NCBI GenBank assembly: GCA_951213105.1
Contig: OX578140.1
Location: 35,819,256 to 35,883,255, forward strand
DNA: 64,000 bases
Source of the DNA: Amaurobius ferox
Lineage: Eukaryota; Arthropoda; Arachnida; Araneae; Amaurobiidae
Direction of reading: 5' to 3'
Shown here: piece by piece, positions 1 to 12,240 of the stretch
How positions within the stretch are numbered: the stretch's first letter is position 1
Layout of the letters: each line of letters begins with the position of its first letter
Notes under the pieces: model-generated
Seen by the model: only the letters and a program-made list of their open reading frames with translations
Told to the model about the DNA's origin: nothing
The model's database searches: none
Translations under genes and position numbers: made by a program

Positions 1-879
1 ATTCTCGCCTTCTCCTATGTCATTTTTTTTTTCAATTATTTTCTGGAAATGACCGGAGATCAACTGAAACATATACAGTCCTTTGAAAAGTATATGCTGT
101 TGAAAGCGAATAATGTTAAGTTATAAGGATCTTTTTTTTTACAGGAAATATATTTATCTTTGTTAAGTTAGCTAGAAAATAGCTTGAAATAGCGATTTTT
201 TTTTATATTAGGAATTGGAAATTTAGTCCATAAGGGCGGTGTTTGCGTGAGACACAAGTTTAATTAATTTTTAAGATAAATAATGAATATATTTCCATGC
301 TTAAGTAGATCTTTATGAATCTATATGCTTTTTTATAAAGTGAATTTGGCAATACCATACAGATGCTATTGTATCTACAAAAATTACTATAAAGTCATTT
401 TTTCCCCATATTTCTTTATAAGAACACACTCATGGAATGTGTCACATGTAATACAATATACTTCACGAATTTATAAAATATACAGCATTAGATATAGTAG
501 ACTTGAAGTTTAATCGTTAAATGTTAATTTTTAAGTTATGCTCTGAAATAATGGTGTTTGCGCAGTGAAAATACCTCTCTCAAATGGTGTAGGATTTTTT
601 CAGCGTATATTATGACACTTCCCCTTCATTATGAACCCCTTTTTGGTTTGATAAAATTGATCTAGACCCTCCTCCTATGAAGGGAAGTGTCATAAACTAG
701 ATATTCGTAAGTCTCAGAATGAAGCAAAAGATATTCCATGTCTAAACAAAAATATCCTTTCATAGAATTGAATGAACGAATTCTGCAATTCAAAAATTTC
801 TCTCTCATTAATCTGGAACTTGTAATTTTTTTTTTTTTATAAAATCAAACAATTACTGGCTCAGTTCTCTTTTTTCTTT
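1..879. other. AT-rich non-coding stretch
   Basis: No gene recognised on either strand. The short open frames here lack codon-like composition and any family motif. The only structure I see is the inverted repeat at 611-694, listed separately. Confidence 0.6.
611..694. repeat. Short inverted repeat (hairpin)
   Basis: An arm at 611-629 (TATGACACTTCCCCTTCAT) is the reverse complement of 677-694 apart from one bulged C. The loop is about 47 bp. It could be a small MITE or a transcription-linked hairpin. I see no flanking duplication that would settle it. Confidence 0.6.
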
Positions 880-1342
880 CACTTCAAATTTTGTAAAAAG
901 CAGTTGACTGTTTAGGGCTTTCTGAGCGCCATAGATGGTTGCATGTGCTATCTATGATCCCCTGATGCCATCGCTCCGATCGAGATGGCGACTGATAAGC
1001 CTGTTGGGCCAACCAGCTTCTCTTAAACCTCTGATGCGACCTCTGTCTAAATCCAACAGTTGCTCGTAGCACTATTGAGTACATCGCAAAGACATTCTTG
1101 TACACAATTTTTAATATCAAAGCAGAAAATCCACTTCCTATTGCCAATGAGTGAGAACTACGGTCATTTAAAAGACAGTACGATGCGTCGTTCTTATACG
1201 CGTTGCATGTGCCCTATAACTTTATTGGTGCTGACAGTTTGATCATTTGCAAAACTCTTAAAAAAGACATTTGCTTGACGAGATTCTTGTAGCTGTAGCT
1301 CAATTTCTTATGGGTGCATATATTTTTTTGCAACAGAGTGTA
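880..1342 (-). pseudogene. Tc1-like transposon fragment (5' end and HTH region)
   Basis: On the minus strand one frame reads DRGRIRGLREAGW followed by RLISRHLDRSDG, the usual start of the first helix-turn-helix of Tc1 transposases. It then hits a stop within a few residues. The right edge at about 1316-1342 carries a T-run followed by GCAACAGAGTGTATA. This is a Tc1-type terminal inverted repeat, close to the one at 55.5 kb. The catalytic DDE region is absent, so this is a 5' fragment of about 460 bp. Family assignment is firm; the exact left edge is not. Confidence 0.65.
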
Positions 1343-1890
1343 TAATTTACAATTAAATGTTATTCATTTAAGTTAGAACTTCTTTCAAAATTTGTAAAAA
1401 AAGAAATCAAATATTTAAATCTGCTTAAAATATGTTTAAAGCGGGCTGGGTTCACATGTTACATTTTTTTCCCCATCCGGATGCGAGCCGCAATACAGGT
1501 CATCATTATTAGAAACCTGCAGAATTACTGTCATATAATACATGCAGTATATAATATTTGAAGGTTTTTACAAAATACAAAGTCGCTGTCAATTGCTCTA
1601 AATTGACATTTGCGAAATTTTAAGCAACCCCACATAGTGAATTTTCTTTACGCAAAACACATTTCATAGTAGTCAGCCAATGTTATCTGGAGGGTGTCGT
1701 TTGCGGTTATTTGTTTTTACTTATTTCAATTAGCTGCCGCATTTATTTGGCGTAGCATTCCGGAGATAAAACAAATTTACTGTTAGCAAGATGAACTAAT
1801 CAAACGAAATCATTTTTGTGTATAATATACTTTTAGAATATAATTGGCATATATTGATGGTACGCAAATTTATTTTATTTTTATCTTTTC
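1343..1890. other. Non-coding stretch
   Basis: AT-rich; no gene, RNA or repeat recognised. Confidence 0.5.
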
Positions 1891-1901
1891 ACAATCTCTG
1901 G

Positions 1902-2293
1902 AGGCTGAGCCAACGGCCCTACCGTGCTGAAAACACCGGTTCTCGTTAGATCACCGAAGTCAAGCAGCATCGGACGCGGTTAGTACTTGGGTGGGTGACC
2001 ACCTGGGAACACCGCGTGCTGTTGGCACATCTCGGGTGCGGTAGCCCGGTGGTTTGCGCGCTGGATTTGCACGCTGCCACAACTGCCGCCGTGTTCATGC
2101 GGAGTACGATCACGTTAAACATGTGGGTCCGTAAGTCCTTCCGAGAGGTTTGTGGTAGGGGAAGGAGGGTGCGGTCCTTGTGGGTGCCTCCCCCACTGGG
2201 TTCCGGTCTAAATTGGGTGGCACTTCCCGGCCGTCCAAACGGTTACCTTACACCTTTCTGGTAGGTCGAACGGTCTGAGTCTCAACAACAACA
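1902..2293 (+). mobile_element. 5S rRNA-headed SINE, full-length copy 1
   Basis: The element starts with a complete 5S rRNA-like sequence (1909-2026). A tRNA-like piece follows (about 2034-2083) that keeps an A-box-like TAGCCCGGTGG but no B box. Then come a body of about 150 bp and a 3' hairpin region in which GGCCGTCC and GGACGGTC-type arms face each other. The tail is a short CAA repeat. A perfect 11-bp target-site duplication, ACAATCTCTGG, lies at 1891-1901 and 2294-2304, so this is a retrotransposed copy. Such SINEs are transcribed by RNA polymerase III and mobilised by a partner LINE, which is not in this window. The 89-aa open frame inside has no coding meaning. Confidence 0.92.
1909..2026 (+). 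promoter_or_regulatory. 5S rRNA-derived pol III promoter head
   Basis: This 118-bp segment aligns end to end with eukaryotic 5S rRNA, from GCCAACGGCC to the terminal GTTGGC. The internal control region is visible: GATCACCGAAGTCAAGCAGC (box A side) and GGGTGGGTGACCACCTGGGA (box C side). Embedded in a SINE with target duplications, it is a promoter module and not a 5S gene of the rDNA array. Confidence 0.9.
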
Positions 2294-2304
2294 ACAATCT
2301 CTGG

Positions 2305-4861
2305 GGGAAATAAAATAATGTTATATGTTTTGGGCTTAACAAAGGACTGTACAAATTACTGCCTTCAAAAAAATTAATCTAGACCTGCCGGTCTGTAAAT
2401 AAAATGAAATTTAATTTGTACTTGAAATGACAGAGTTGGTGCCAATATGAAATCCACACCGATTTTTTATTTTTTTTTTTCAATTCTCGAATTTTTAACG
2501 GTCAAATGTTAAAAATTGTTCTAATGGTCATTTTAACACCGGTCGAAACACTAATTTGAAATGATACTATCTGTTTATAAAATCCCTCACTTTTTAATAC
2601 CTGTTGTAAGTATACACAAGTTCAATTCCCCAAGAAGGGCATCAAATACAAAAAATGAGAATGGACATGTGGCCATATAGCAATTGATACGTATATGCAT
2701 TTTCTGGTTATTCACAATTAAATTTTACAGATAACTTATAAGGGCTGCTTATATATATTTTTTTATTTTTGAACATTTTTTATTTTACTTATTCGGACAA
2801 TTTGTTTAATTTCTTATAGAACACAGACCCGCCGTTTCCCTTTATAGGGTCCCTATACAAAAGTTAAGTACAAGGCTTTTTTATCACGTATTTCAAGAAT
2901 AGCGTCAGACAGAAATATATAAAAAACAGTTGCTTGTAGGAGTGAAGTAAAATATGTACAGTAATCGGCAAACATTGGCGAATTTAGCTGTAATATTTGA
3001 ATACACTCCGCAAATGATCATTTTATAAAAATCCTAAATTTAATGCCTTTATACGGCCCCTATAAAAAATACCAAGTAGTACAATTTTTGAGGTCTTAAT
3101 TACAGTAGTACAATTAAGGCTATTGAAATGTACCCGGCTTTTGATGAAAAAATCACTGATATATTGAAATTGAGAGCTGACCAAACTGAAAAATGCTAAA
3201 ACAATAGAACTCCAAATGGTAGCGCCACCTACTGTGATAAAAGATAAGTAAAACGAGGAAAAATAAAAAAAAATGTTTGGAAATGAACGTCAAGCAAAAA
3301 CAATGAAAAATAAATGAAATGAAAAGTAAATGAACTGACTGGAGCAAATAAAAGCGAAAACAAGAAATAATTCGTCATGGTCTTACTGTATATTGGACAA
3401 ATAGGGTGTCATTGACAAATCGTTAAACATATTACTGACATTTTTATTAAGGCGAAAGACTACAAAGAAATCTGCATAGAAAAACGAAGAACACTTTTGA
3501 ATAATAGAGGCTAAATAATTTTTAAACCGGTGACTTCCCATTTAGCAATTATTAGCGATTGAAGATTTATTAACTTATTGATTATTGACGCAATTTTAAT
3601 GTTCTTTTAAGCAGTATTTTAAGGTACGTTTAGTTTGATAATTATGTCATAGTTCGCATTGACAAGGAATTTGACAAGAATTTTTTTAATGATATGGGAG
3701 AATACCACTTTGAAGTCAAATTTATCAATAATTCTATCAGTTTCATGACTAAGAACAAGGTAAAAAGGAAGACAAATAATATTGTCAAATGTTTTAACTA
3801 GGTCTTCTTTACTCAGATGTGACTTAAGAAATTCGGAAATAGAAAGCTCGAAAATTGTCTGTGATAATTCACGTTCTACAGCAACAGTTTTTAAATACTC
3901 CAGCCAAGACTTTAAAAATTCCGAAAAATTAAGATTTCCAAAACTTACGTCTGCTTACGTAATTTTATTTGCTCAGAATTTTACGTTGTGTCCCTTCACT
4001 ACAGAAGATATACTTCGCTGCTCACTCTCTAGTTTCAAGCATTTTTTTTTTCGCATAATCACTTGTTGAATGATCTACAACAATGGTTTTCAGTCGGTGT
4101 GCCAAAGTAACCTCGGGCGTCTTGAATGATAGTGAAGTGTGCAGTGGGTACAGATGACTATTTTTTTTCTACGTTTTGTTCCAGAAAACGATAAGTATCC
4201 CAATATTTTAGACTAATAATAGTTTTATAGCCGCAAAAATATGTAGTTTGTGAAATGTAGCTTGTACTCAAAAATGTTGAAAATCATTGATCTACACAAT
4301 TGTATTATTTATATATTAATGATACATATATATTTATATGTAGATGCATAATACAAATATATGTAAACAAGGTAGAATATAGTATAAAATACTGTACATA
4401 TAATGTAAACTGCTCAATATAACAAGACCTAAAACACTATATTTAAATAGTACTAGGACATCATATTTTTTAAAATCGCTGGCTATAGTTTCCACCTTAT
4501 TATACATGCAAATATAATAAATTTGTCAATCGTATAACCTATTATTTTATGCTTCATATTTAAATTTCTTGACATTGTGAAACATAGGGTTTTAAATTTA
4601 ACTTCGAATGTTAAACAATTTGTATCAAACGGGTTGTTAAAGTATTAAGCATAAAATGTATCTAATAGTCTAACGTACTTTTATCTTCCCAGACACTCCA
4701 GAAGACACCCCCTCCCCCCCCCGTTGACCTAGAAGACTGAATTTTTCTACATTAGTATAAAGTACAAAATCTAAACCAATTTCACACTTTCTTTTGTGTA
4801 AATATATAACGAATATATATACATTCTCAATATATTCACTATATATTTACATAAGCTTTTG
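2305..4861. other. Non-coding stretch
   Basis: No gene recognised in 2.5 kb of AT-rich sequence with poly-A/T runs. A C-rich run lies at about 4709-4722; on the minus strand it reads as a purine tract followed by TGTC, which could mark an LTR edge but is unsupported by a second LTR. Confidence 0.5.
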
Positions 4862-5850
4862 TTAAATGTATTTAATTATGACAAAAAAAAAAAAAAAAAC
4901 TTTCGATTAGCAAGCAACCTTTCGATAAGCAAGCAATTTCGATAAGCAAGCAACCTTGCATCGCTATGCAACTTGGCATGGCTATGCAACTTTATACCCC
5001 CAACATTGTTTCATATATTTCTTGTCCCCTCAACGTATAAAGCATTCACTCTTATTTATTAATTACTCCGCCATACAACGAACTGCGACTGGTCATCAAA
5101 AATTAATACAAAAACATACCGGCCGTGAATAAGAGTTCTATTTATTTTTGATTTCGACTATGTCAAAGATCATTCATCTTCGTTATCAAAGTTCAGTTTC
5201 AATAAACATACTTTAATTATATTTTTACTTTTTTATGTGTCATATATTGGAGATAAATTGCAACATTCTGTGATATCGTTGTTTTGTTTTCATAAGGAAG
5301 ATAGAATGTATTTTTTCTGTATATGGATTTATTTAAGAAAGTAGCTTGTTTCTTTATTAAAGTTATTCAGTGATGTCCTGCGTCTTATTTATACTAAAAC
5401 ACATTCAGTAGGGAATTGCAACATTTCTTAAAAATTATTATCTTATGTTATAAATATCCAGTTATATGTAAATACTCGTAGTTGGATTAGTTGCAAATAT
5501 ATGATTTCCATTGCATTCGATGTTAAAATTTGAGACTTTATAGATTTACCGTCCAAATGTATATTTTGTCGTTCTAATGGTTTTGTTACTTTAAATAGTA
5601 GAATTAGTCATAAAATATGATTTCCATTGCATTAGATGATAAAATTTGGGATTTTATAGATGTATCTTCCAAATGTAAATTCTGCCGTTCATTTTTTTTA
5701 TTTTACGTGCAGAAAGGGCATTGTAATTTATAAACCTTAATAAATAAACCTTATTTATCTTGAAAATTGCTGATTGTAAACGAATACTGACACTGCCTAT
5801 ACCAATATATATTATAACCTTGTTAAAATTTGTTTCTCACTCAATTTCAC
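4862..5850 (+). repeat. Large tandem unit, copy D1
   Basis: This ~1 kb unit recurs downstream at 6204. Shared landmarks in the same order include GTATTTAATTATG, TTTATTAATTACTC, the block CAATAAACATACTTTAATTAT, TTTTCATAAGGAAG, and TATGATTTCCATTGCATT. The last block is itself duplicated inside D1 (about 5500 and 5600). No coding frame is conserved between copies. It may be an unrecognised transposon or a true segmental duplication. Confidence 0.7.
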
Positions 5851-6775
5851 CTAATAGTTGCAGAGCGTTATCTTACTCGCTGAGTTAAATTGAAATTGCA
5901 ACACATACAGTGACTTGTTCCTTTTGTCTGGAAATTATCATATAAGAACGTCATGCCTACCAATGACTCCAATGAATAAGACAACTTGCTACCACTTTGT
6001 AATTGGTTATTTATGTCTATCTCGCATTGTTGCCGAGTCCGTTATAACTTTTTAAATTCTTATCTAGGGCAGCAATTACATTTATTCGATCGAGTACGAC
6101 CATTTTTCTGTAGATTGATCTATCGAGCATATCCAGAGATCTTGCCATACAAAGTTATTGAAGCTTAAAGTCTTTCCTAGAAACTCTCTATATTTATATA
6201 ACTTTAATCAAACGTATTTAATTATGGAAAAAACTTCAACTTTGCTGAGCAACTTTGGCATCACAATGAACTTCACACCCTGGCATAGTTTCCTATATTT
6301 CTTGTTCCTTTACCATATAAAACATTCAGCTTCGTTTATTAATTACTCTGCCTGAGAACGAATTGCTTCTGGTCATAAGAAATTGATGCAAAAAATACGG
6401 GCCATTAATAAGAGTTCTATTCATTTTTGATTGCGACAATGTCAAAGATCGTTCATCTTCGTTATCAAAGTGCAGTTTCAATAAACATACTTTAATTATC
6501 TTTATTTCTCTTTTTTATGTGTCTTATGCTGGAGATAAATTACATTCTGTGTTATCTTTATCTTGTTTTCATAAGGAAGTGAAAATGCATTTTTACTGAA
6601 TATGTATTTATTTAAGAAAGCAGCTTGTTTCTGTATTAAAGACATTAAGAGTGCTTCTTTATTAAGGGTTCACCGTGATTTTCTATGTTCATTTTTATTA
6701 ACATTGCATTTCAGTCGCAAATTGCAACATTTATTAAAAATGTTCTAATTGTTGATTTATTTTTTGTTATATATT

Positions 6776-7610
6776 TGGGACTAGCAGTATACCCGTTCTT
6801 CGTATTGAAAATATAATATCAAGAAACTTAGCATTTACAATTATGTGTAAATTCCTATAGTATTCTAAATGACTTTGTAAATCAAAACATTCTATTAAAA
6901 TATTTAATTTAATTCTTCTAAAAATGTATAAGACTCTCTGGGCTCGATATGCAAAATTATCTTCACAGGCAGATTTGAAGAATAAAGAATCCTGGTCCAG
7001 TTTGTACACAAATTTGAAAAATATTTTTTAATTCTCATAAAACGACAGAGATTGTTTAAAAATCGTGCTTAATTATGCAAAATATTGAATTTTCATAGAT
7101 TCAGTGTTATTTTGATAAATTTAGCATCATTTTATCAATTTGACAGCATTTTCGTCTATTTAATGATTTTTAAAAAATCGCCAAATTTATCGCCAAACTA
7201 ACTGACAGTCCCACTTGGCGACAAATTGACAAAACATCATCACAATACTATCTGATAAAAAATACAATTAATTTCATATATACAGATCAATTTTATCGAT
7301 TTCAAAATATTTTTATGGATTTACAAACATATTTATCAATTTGGCGACATTTTAAAAATTTATTAAATGTGTTACTAAGTAGGACGGTTGGACTGACATA
7401 TAAATGATACCGAAACATCGTTTCAGTACTCTCTTCTAACAAAACAAAATAAATTTCATTGCTTTAGCGTCATTTTTATCAATGACATGTTCCCATCAAT
7501 TCCCAAAATTTCATTAAATTCTGTTCAGCCGTTCTCCCGTGATGATGAAACAAACAATATATACATACATACAGACAGACAGACAGATTTTCAATTTTAT
7601 TTATATAGAT
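6776..7610 (+). mobile_element. Unclassified interspersed element inserted in D2
   Basis: It begins near GGGACTAGCAGTATACCCG and ends near TTATTTATATAGAT, with an (ACAT)n/(ACAG)n microsatellite just before the 3' end. Internal text (TTTGGCGACATTT-like minirepeats) resembles family A at 10.8, 37.2 and 53.2 kb. D1 runs through this point without it, which gives an empty-site comparison. It is non-coding. I suspect a Helentron-associated non-autonomous element but do not see the terminal hairpin clearly. Confidence 0.5.
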
Positions 7611-7964
7611 TTTTAACTGATTTTCGTCATAAAGATTCGGTTGTATGTAAATGGTTGAATAGTTGCGAATATGTGATTTCCATTGTATTCAATCATAAAA
7701 TTTGGAACTTTCCTGGAATACTTTGTCTACCAAATTCTGCTGCACATGCAAATTTTCTCGCTCGAAACGCTTTTCATTTTATGTGTGGATGCGAGTCCTA
7801 ATTTATATGCTTTAATAGATAAACTTATTCTATCACGGATATGGCTGACTGTAAACTAATTCTGGCGCGTCCTATACACATATTTACTATAATAACTGTT
7901 TAAAAGTTATTTTTCTCAAATATATTTTTACCCACTGACCCATGGACGTAATATTAACAAATAT

Positions 7965-8586
7965 GTAGACCGTTCATTTAATGCAGCGACAAATTCAGAG
8001 GGTTTGTAGTACTCATCAAGAGGGACAAAAATTGAAATGGAACATAATATCGCAAACCACGTTTAGTCGGAGAAAACTGCGAAAATAATAATGCAGGTTC
8101 TGTCGGGGACGACAAGTACAATAATAACTACAAAAATGTTTATTTGACAGCTTGTTTACAACACAGCTTGTGGTCCACTTTACAATGATGGAAAGGGAAC
8201 AATGAGAATGATGCGAACGATAATATTACAGGTCTTGTTCGAAGTGGCGGCATCGGACGTCGTTATAGACTGTTCAATGACATCCCCGGCCTCCACTTCG
8301 AACAACACCTGTAATAATTTCGTTCATATCATTCTCATCGTTCCCTTTCCAGAATTGTACTGTGTACGACAAGCTGTGTTGTAAACATGCTGTGAAATAA
8401 ATATTTTTGTAGTTATTATTGTACTTTTTGTCGTCCTCGCGTGACGTCAGAATCTGCATACGTATTTTTGCCATTTTCACCGACTAAACGTGGTTTGCAA
8501 CACCATGTTCCGTTTCAATTTTTGTTCCCCTTGATGCCTAATAACAACCCCCTGAGTTTGTCACCGCATTAACTGAACACCCTGTA
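7965..8586. mobile_element. Foldback (long inverted repeat) element
   Basis: Nearly the whole element is a palindrome. The left arm (7965-8250) is matched in reverse complement by the right arm (8291-8586), around a loop of about 40 bp. Matching pieces include GCAAACCACGTTTAGTCGG, ACAATAATAACTACAAAAAT, GGAAAGGGAAC and GTTCGAAGTGG. The arms differ by scattered substitutions and small gaps, so the element is not very young. It carries no transposase and would depend on one in trans. Confidence 0.8.
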
Positions 8587-8839
8587 ATTCTAATTGTTAT
8601 TGCAGCAGAGAAATCACCTAAAAATGACACTCAAGAACGTCTTGCCAATGTATACAAATGCTAACCCCAATAGAGTTTCATAGCAATCCCTCAGAAGCGG
8701 TTCCTAATATAAGGTAAAACCTGGTGAGTTGTGATTTAGACGTGTTATGCATTTCTATCACATAGCTACCATTTGAAAACAAATTTTAAATAAAACTTGT
8801 TCCTGAAGGAGGATTAACTTGTTCAAAATTCTCGCGGTT

Positions 8840-9625
8840 GCAATAAATACAATCAACTGATGAACTTTGGGAGAGAACGGATATTGGGTCTTCAAGAGTC
8901 TATGTATCAGCTCGATGTATACAGGCCATGTCGGTCGAGATTGGACCATAAGTCGATGTATGGTGGCTTACGGTCCAATGATGTATCCAAAAATGATTAT
9001 GAATGGTTTCGATATGGTCGTACACCGATAAAGTCGTTACTGGAGTATGTAGTGTAGCTAGACAGCAGAATCATCACCTAATTCACCAACCAATCCCAAC
9101 AATTCCTATGTGCACTTCATAGGCTGACAGATAAACGGTGATATCTGCTATTAGTCAACATATCATCCATCGAATGATCTTCAATAATGATGAATAAGTT
9201 GGGCTACATGATCCATTGCTGAGGTTACGATGGATCACAAATCATTATCAACAGTATTTAGATTTGTGTCTTTCCCGAAGGAACTAGGATACACTATGGC
9301 ATCAAGCTATCATCAATGGCGAATCTAGACTTAGCTTAGGCTCCAATGATATAACTAAGCATTAATATATAGACGCCATGCGAACGATACAATCCACCCA
9401 GTTGTATCGAATGGCACACAACCCAAAAGCATCGCGCCATGGTCTGAGGATTGATCAACTATGAAAATCGTACCATTCAGCAATTACATCATTGAAAGTA
9501 ATTTAAGAGTTGAACGTTATATTGCTGAAATCATGGAACCTGTGGTGATCCCTTTAATAGCTGGTGTGAATAATGCATTTTTCAGAAAGTGCTTTCACAT
9601 ACTACATATCAAGGTATAATAGACC
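8840..9625 (+). pseudogene. Tc1-like transposase relic
   Basis: Read with several frame changes and stops, the plus strand keeps the order of a Tc1 transposase. RERILGLQES (8870s) belongs to the first helix-turn-helix and RHVGRDWTI lies just after it. LDLCLSRRNWDTLWHQ and SRLSLGSND (about 9260-9345) surround the first catalytic Asp, whose DES box is decayed. NLRVERYIAEIMEPVVIP lies at about 9500-9555. The sequence degenerates before the second catalytic Asp and no DE end is visible. The many stops make this an old, dead copy. It is clearly more diverged than the Tc1 at 53-55 kb. Confidence 0.7.
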
Positions 9626-10325
9626 ATATTGTTTATAAGTTTCATGTGAATCGAACTCCTTCTCTTAGTGTTGCTATTTGAATTTCATTGAGTGTATTAA
9701 AGTGTTAACGCCAATACATTTTTTTCATTTTTCCTTTCATCCTATTGGCCTATATTTTACCTTTAATCCTCTCTATTAGTATGCCATTATGTGTTCAGTT
9801 TATTGCTTGTTCTGTCCCTAAGAATTTTAAAGAAAATTTTACGATCCTCTTTCGATTATTTACTTCAATTTCTCAATTTGCTTCTTAATCGGTCTGATTT
9901 AGGCAGTGTTACAGTTTATCGTCAGCCCTCTTCCACTGTTACTTTAATTCGCAGCTAGTGCTCCTCATGCATTTGTATGACTATATGTTTTACATGTTCC
10001 TTTCTATGGGTCAAATTTGACCCATGCTTTAAAAAATATAATGTATATTTCCGTATTTTGTCAGCGCAATGCAGCAGACGTATTTTCGATTGACAAATCC
10101 ATGCGATTGACAGAGTAGCCTGCCATATACAATGTCAGATGCAGTATCAAAGAAACTAAATCATATCATTCTTTCCTTTAAATTTACACCAATAAATTGC
10201 TTTCTACATTTTATATCTGACAACTCTAGTAAAAAATTTTTCAGTTTTGAATATACTCGCTATTTACGTAATGATTACGTCCATATGACAATTGCAGTAG
10301 TTCACATCCAAAGATAAGCTTAAAA
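9626..10325. other. Non-coding stretch
   Basis: No gene or repeat recognised. The open frame at 10132-10317 shows no motif or conserved feature. Confidence 0.5.
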
Positions 10326-12240
10326 TAAGAAAGATCAATAAAGCATAAAGCATTGATTATGATACACTTTCCAAGTGAAATGTAATTTTATTTAAACATC
10401 TCTGAAATGCGATACATTCAGCACTCATATTTTTTTTTATTATTACAGTACTACAATAATTTATTATACTTAGAAACTTAACTTCATCAAAAAAGTCAAT
10501 GCTATAAATCGTATGTTTCTCTATGTAAAATCAATGAATATATCATTTATATATCTTATATTCCAGACTCTAGAGCTAAATAACTTTACGTGATAAAAAT
10601 TCAGAAATTCTTATACAACTCATCTTACAATCGCTTGATTTGTTTACATTATGCATGCTGTAGAAATTGGGCTTCGTTGTAGGAAGAATCAAAGTTTAGT
10701 AATCATTTAAAAAAATATTGTAATTGTATTGGCACAGATTTTAGGTACTCAGAATATATTTAAAAAAATCTGATGTGGCCAACACATGACTTTCCTTATA
10801 TAATGCAATGAATTTACTACTTTTACAGCAAAAGAAAAATAGGTTGTTCTTATAGTACATACTTATATTCTTTCCAAGATATTGAATTTTCTTCAATTAT
10901 TCCTCATTTTCATTAATTTGGCGTCAGTTTTATCTATTTGCCGAGATTTTCGTTAATTTGGCAACATTGAAAAAAGTCGCCAAGTTGGTGGCATTCCGCC
11001 CAAATCATCTCCAAAATCTCGCCAAGCGTTATGGACGGAGAAATAAATTATTCTTATAACAGATAAATAACTATTGGCGTTCAAATACAAAAGTATTACG
11101 CAAAGTATCTTTTCTCATGAATGGAACGAGCTAGAACCACGAGAATGATGCTACAAAATTTACCGCATGATATTACATATGAAAAGTGAACATATTTCTC
11201 AACAGTTAATATATTTTTTTTAATGTATGGGATTTTTTGATAAATTTAAATGATAAATTTGATAAATTTATTTTTGAAAAATGTGCAATATCTCGAGAAC
11301 GGTTCATGCTAGCGTTCTAAAGTTTATGTCAGTCGTTTTCTAAGGGAAAATTACATAAGAAATGTCTATTTACATAACTTTATTAAAGGTTTTATTTTTT
11401 GATGATTTTTTCAAAATTTCACTCAAAAATTTAAGGGGGTTCTGAACATTCGATTATGTTTAAAAACAATAAGCTTCCAGTATTCACGGATTGTGATTTT
11501 TGTACCAAATTTCATTCGAATCGCTCCATTCGTTCGTGAGATATAGTCTCCACAGACTCACTGACACACACACACACACACATTCATAGAGACATCACCT
11601 CAAAAATGTTGGATTCGTGGTCAGATGCTTGAAACGTGCTCTTCCGTCGAAAACTCGAATTCGAATTTTCGACCCCGTCACAATACTTTCCTTATACATT
11701 ACGTATATAAGGAAAGTAATAAAATGGTTTTCGGATGGATGCAACACTAAATATAATTTTAATCGGTCTTTAAACATCACGATATTTACACAGGGTAGGA
11801 AATTGGAGTCCATACTTTAATTTGAAATGAGTCACGTGATCTCTTCATACAATATGGGTGTAATTATTATTTAAATTTTTATTTCAAAAACTACCTAATA
11901 TATATTTCTGAAAATTTTTTTACACATTTTACGTGATAATTTGAAGATTTTCTATAATTTTCGAAGCAATTTGTGAATTTTAACTCCTCTTAAAAAATGC
12001 TTGAAAAATTATGTCTCATAGGGTTCAATGTATTGCATTTGTTCAACCAGGGTTAAATCCGAAACTAATTTAGTGATATTATACAAATTCATTCTCGTAT
12101 GTCCCACAGACCGTCTCAATAACATACTCGGATTTCATTTTGATAAAGTCATTTTTTCGATAGTTATCGTTTGAACAGACAGACGAACAGAATGAACAAA
12201 ATCATAAACACTTTACAACTATGCTGGAAAGTGTTAAAAA
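10326..12240 (+). mobile_element. Family B (Helentron-like) copy B1, split by family A
   Basis: The 5' part (10326-10762) begins AAGAAAGATCAATAAAGC..GATTATGA and runs like the copies at 48.5 and 61.2 kb. The 3' part (11720-12240) resumes with GGATGGATGCAACACT and ends with the degenerate ACAG-type repeat and the hairpin AACACTTTAC..GGAAAGTGTT. A family-A element sits between the halves. B1 is much more diverged than the other full copies, so it is old. Confidence 0.75.
10763..11719 (+). mobile_element. Family A (Helentron-like) copy A1, nested in B1
   Basis: The 5' end AAAAATCTGATGTGG carries a small stem-loop (ATGTG..CACAT), then the subterminal repeat GACTTTCCTTATATAATG. A short (CA)n tract is at about 11566-11582. 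The 3' end is a palindrome, TACTTTCCTTATACATTACG, whose second arm is TATATAAGGAAAGTA. It is non-coding. The same layout occurs at 37.2 and 53.2 kb. This order fits Helentron-associated elements (HINE/DINE-1 type) better than a classical TIR transposon, but no Rep/helicase gene is present to prove it. Confidence 0.75.

Larger units (their letters stand above)
6204..8690 (+). repeat. Large tandem unit, copy D2, split by two insertions
   Basis: D2 follows the order of D1 but is broken twice: by a transposon-like element at about 6776-7610 and by a foldback element at about 7965-8586. The unit resumes after each one. D1 text around GATTTCCATTGCATT matches 7675-7700, and D1 AAGAACGTCATGCC matches 8634-8647 (AAGAACGTCTTGCC). 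Both insertions therefore happened after the duplication. Confidence 0.65.

Noticed and set aside
1909..2026. Functional 5S rRNA gene
   Set aside because: It continues into a SINE body with a CAA tail and has target-site duplications; no 5S array or terminator T-run follows the 5S part.
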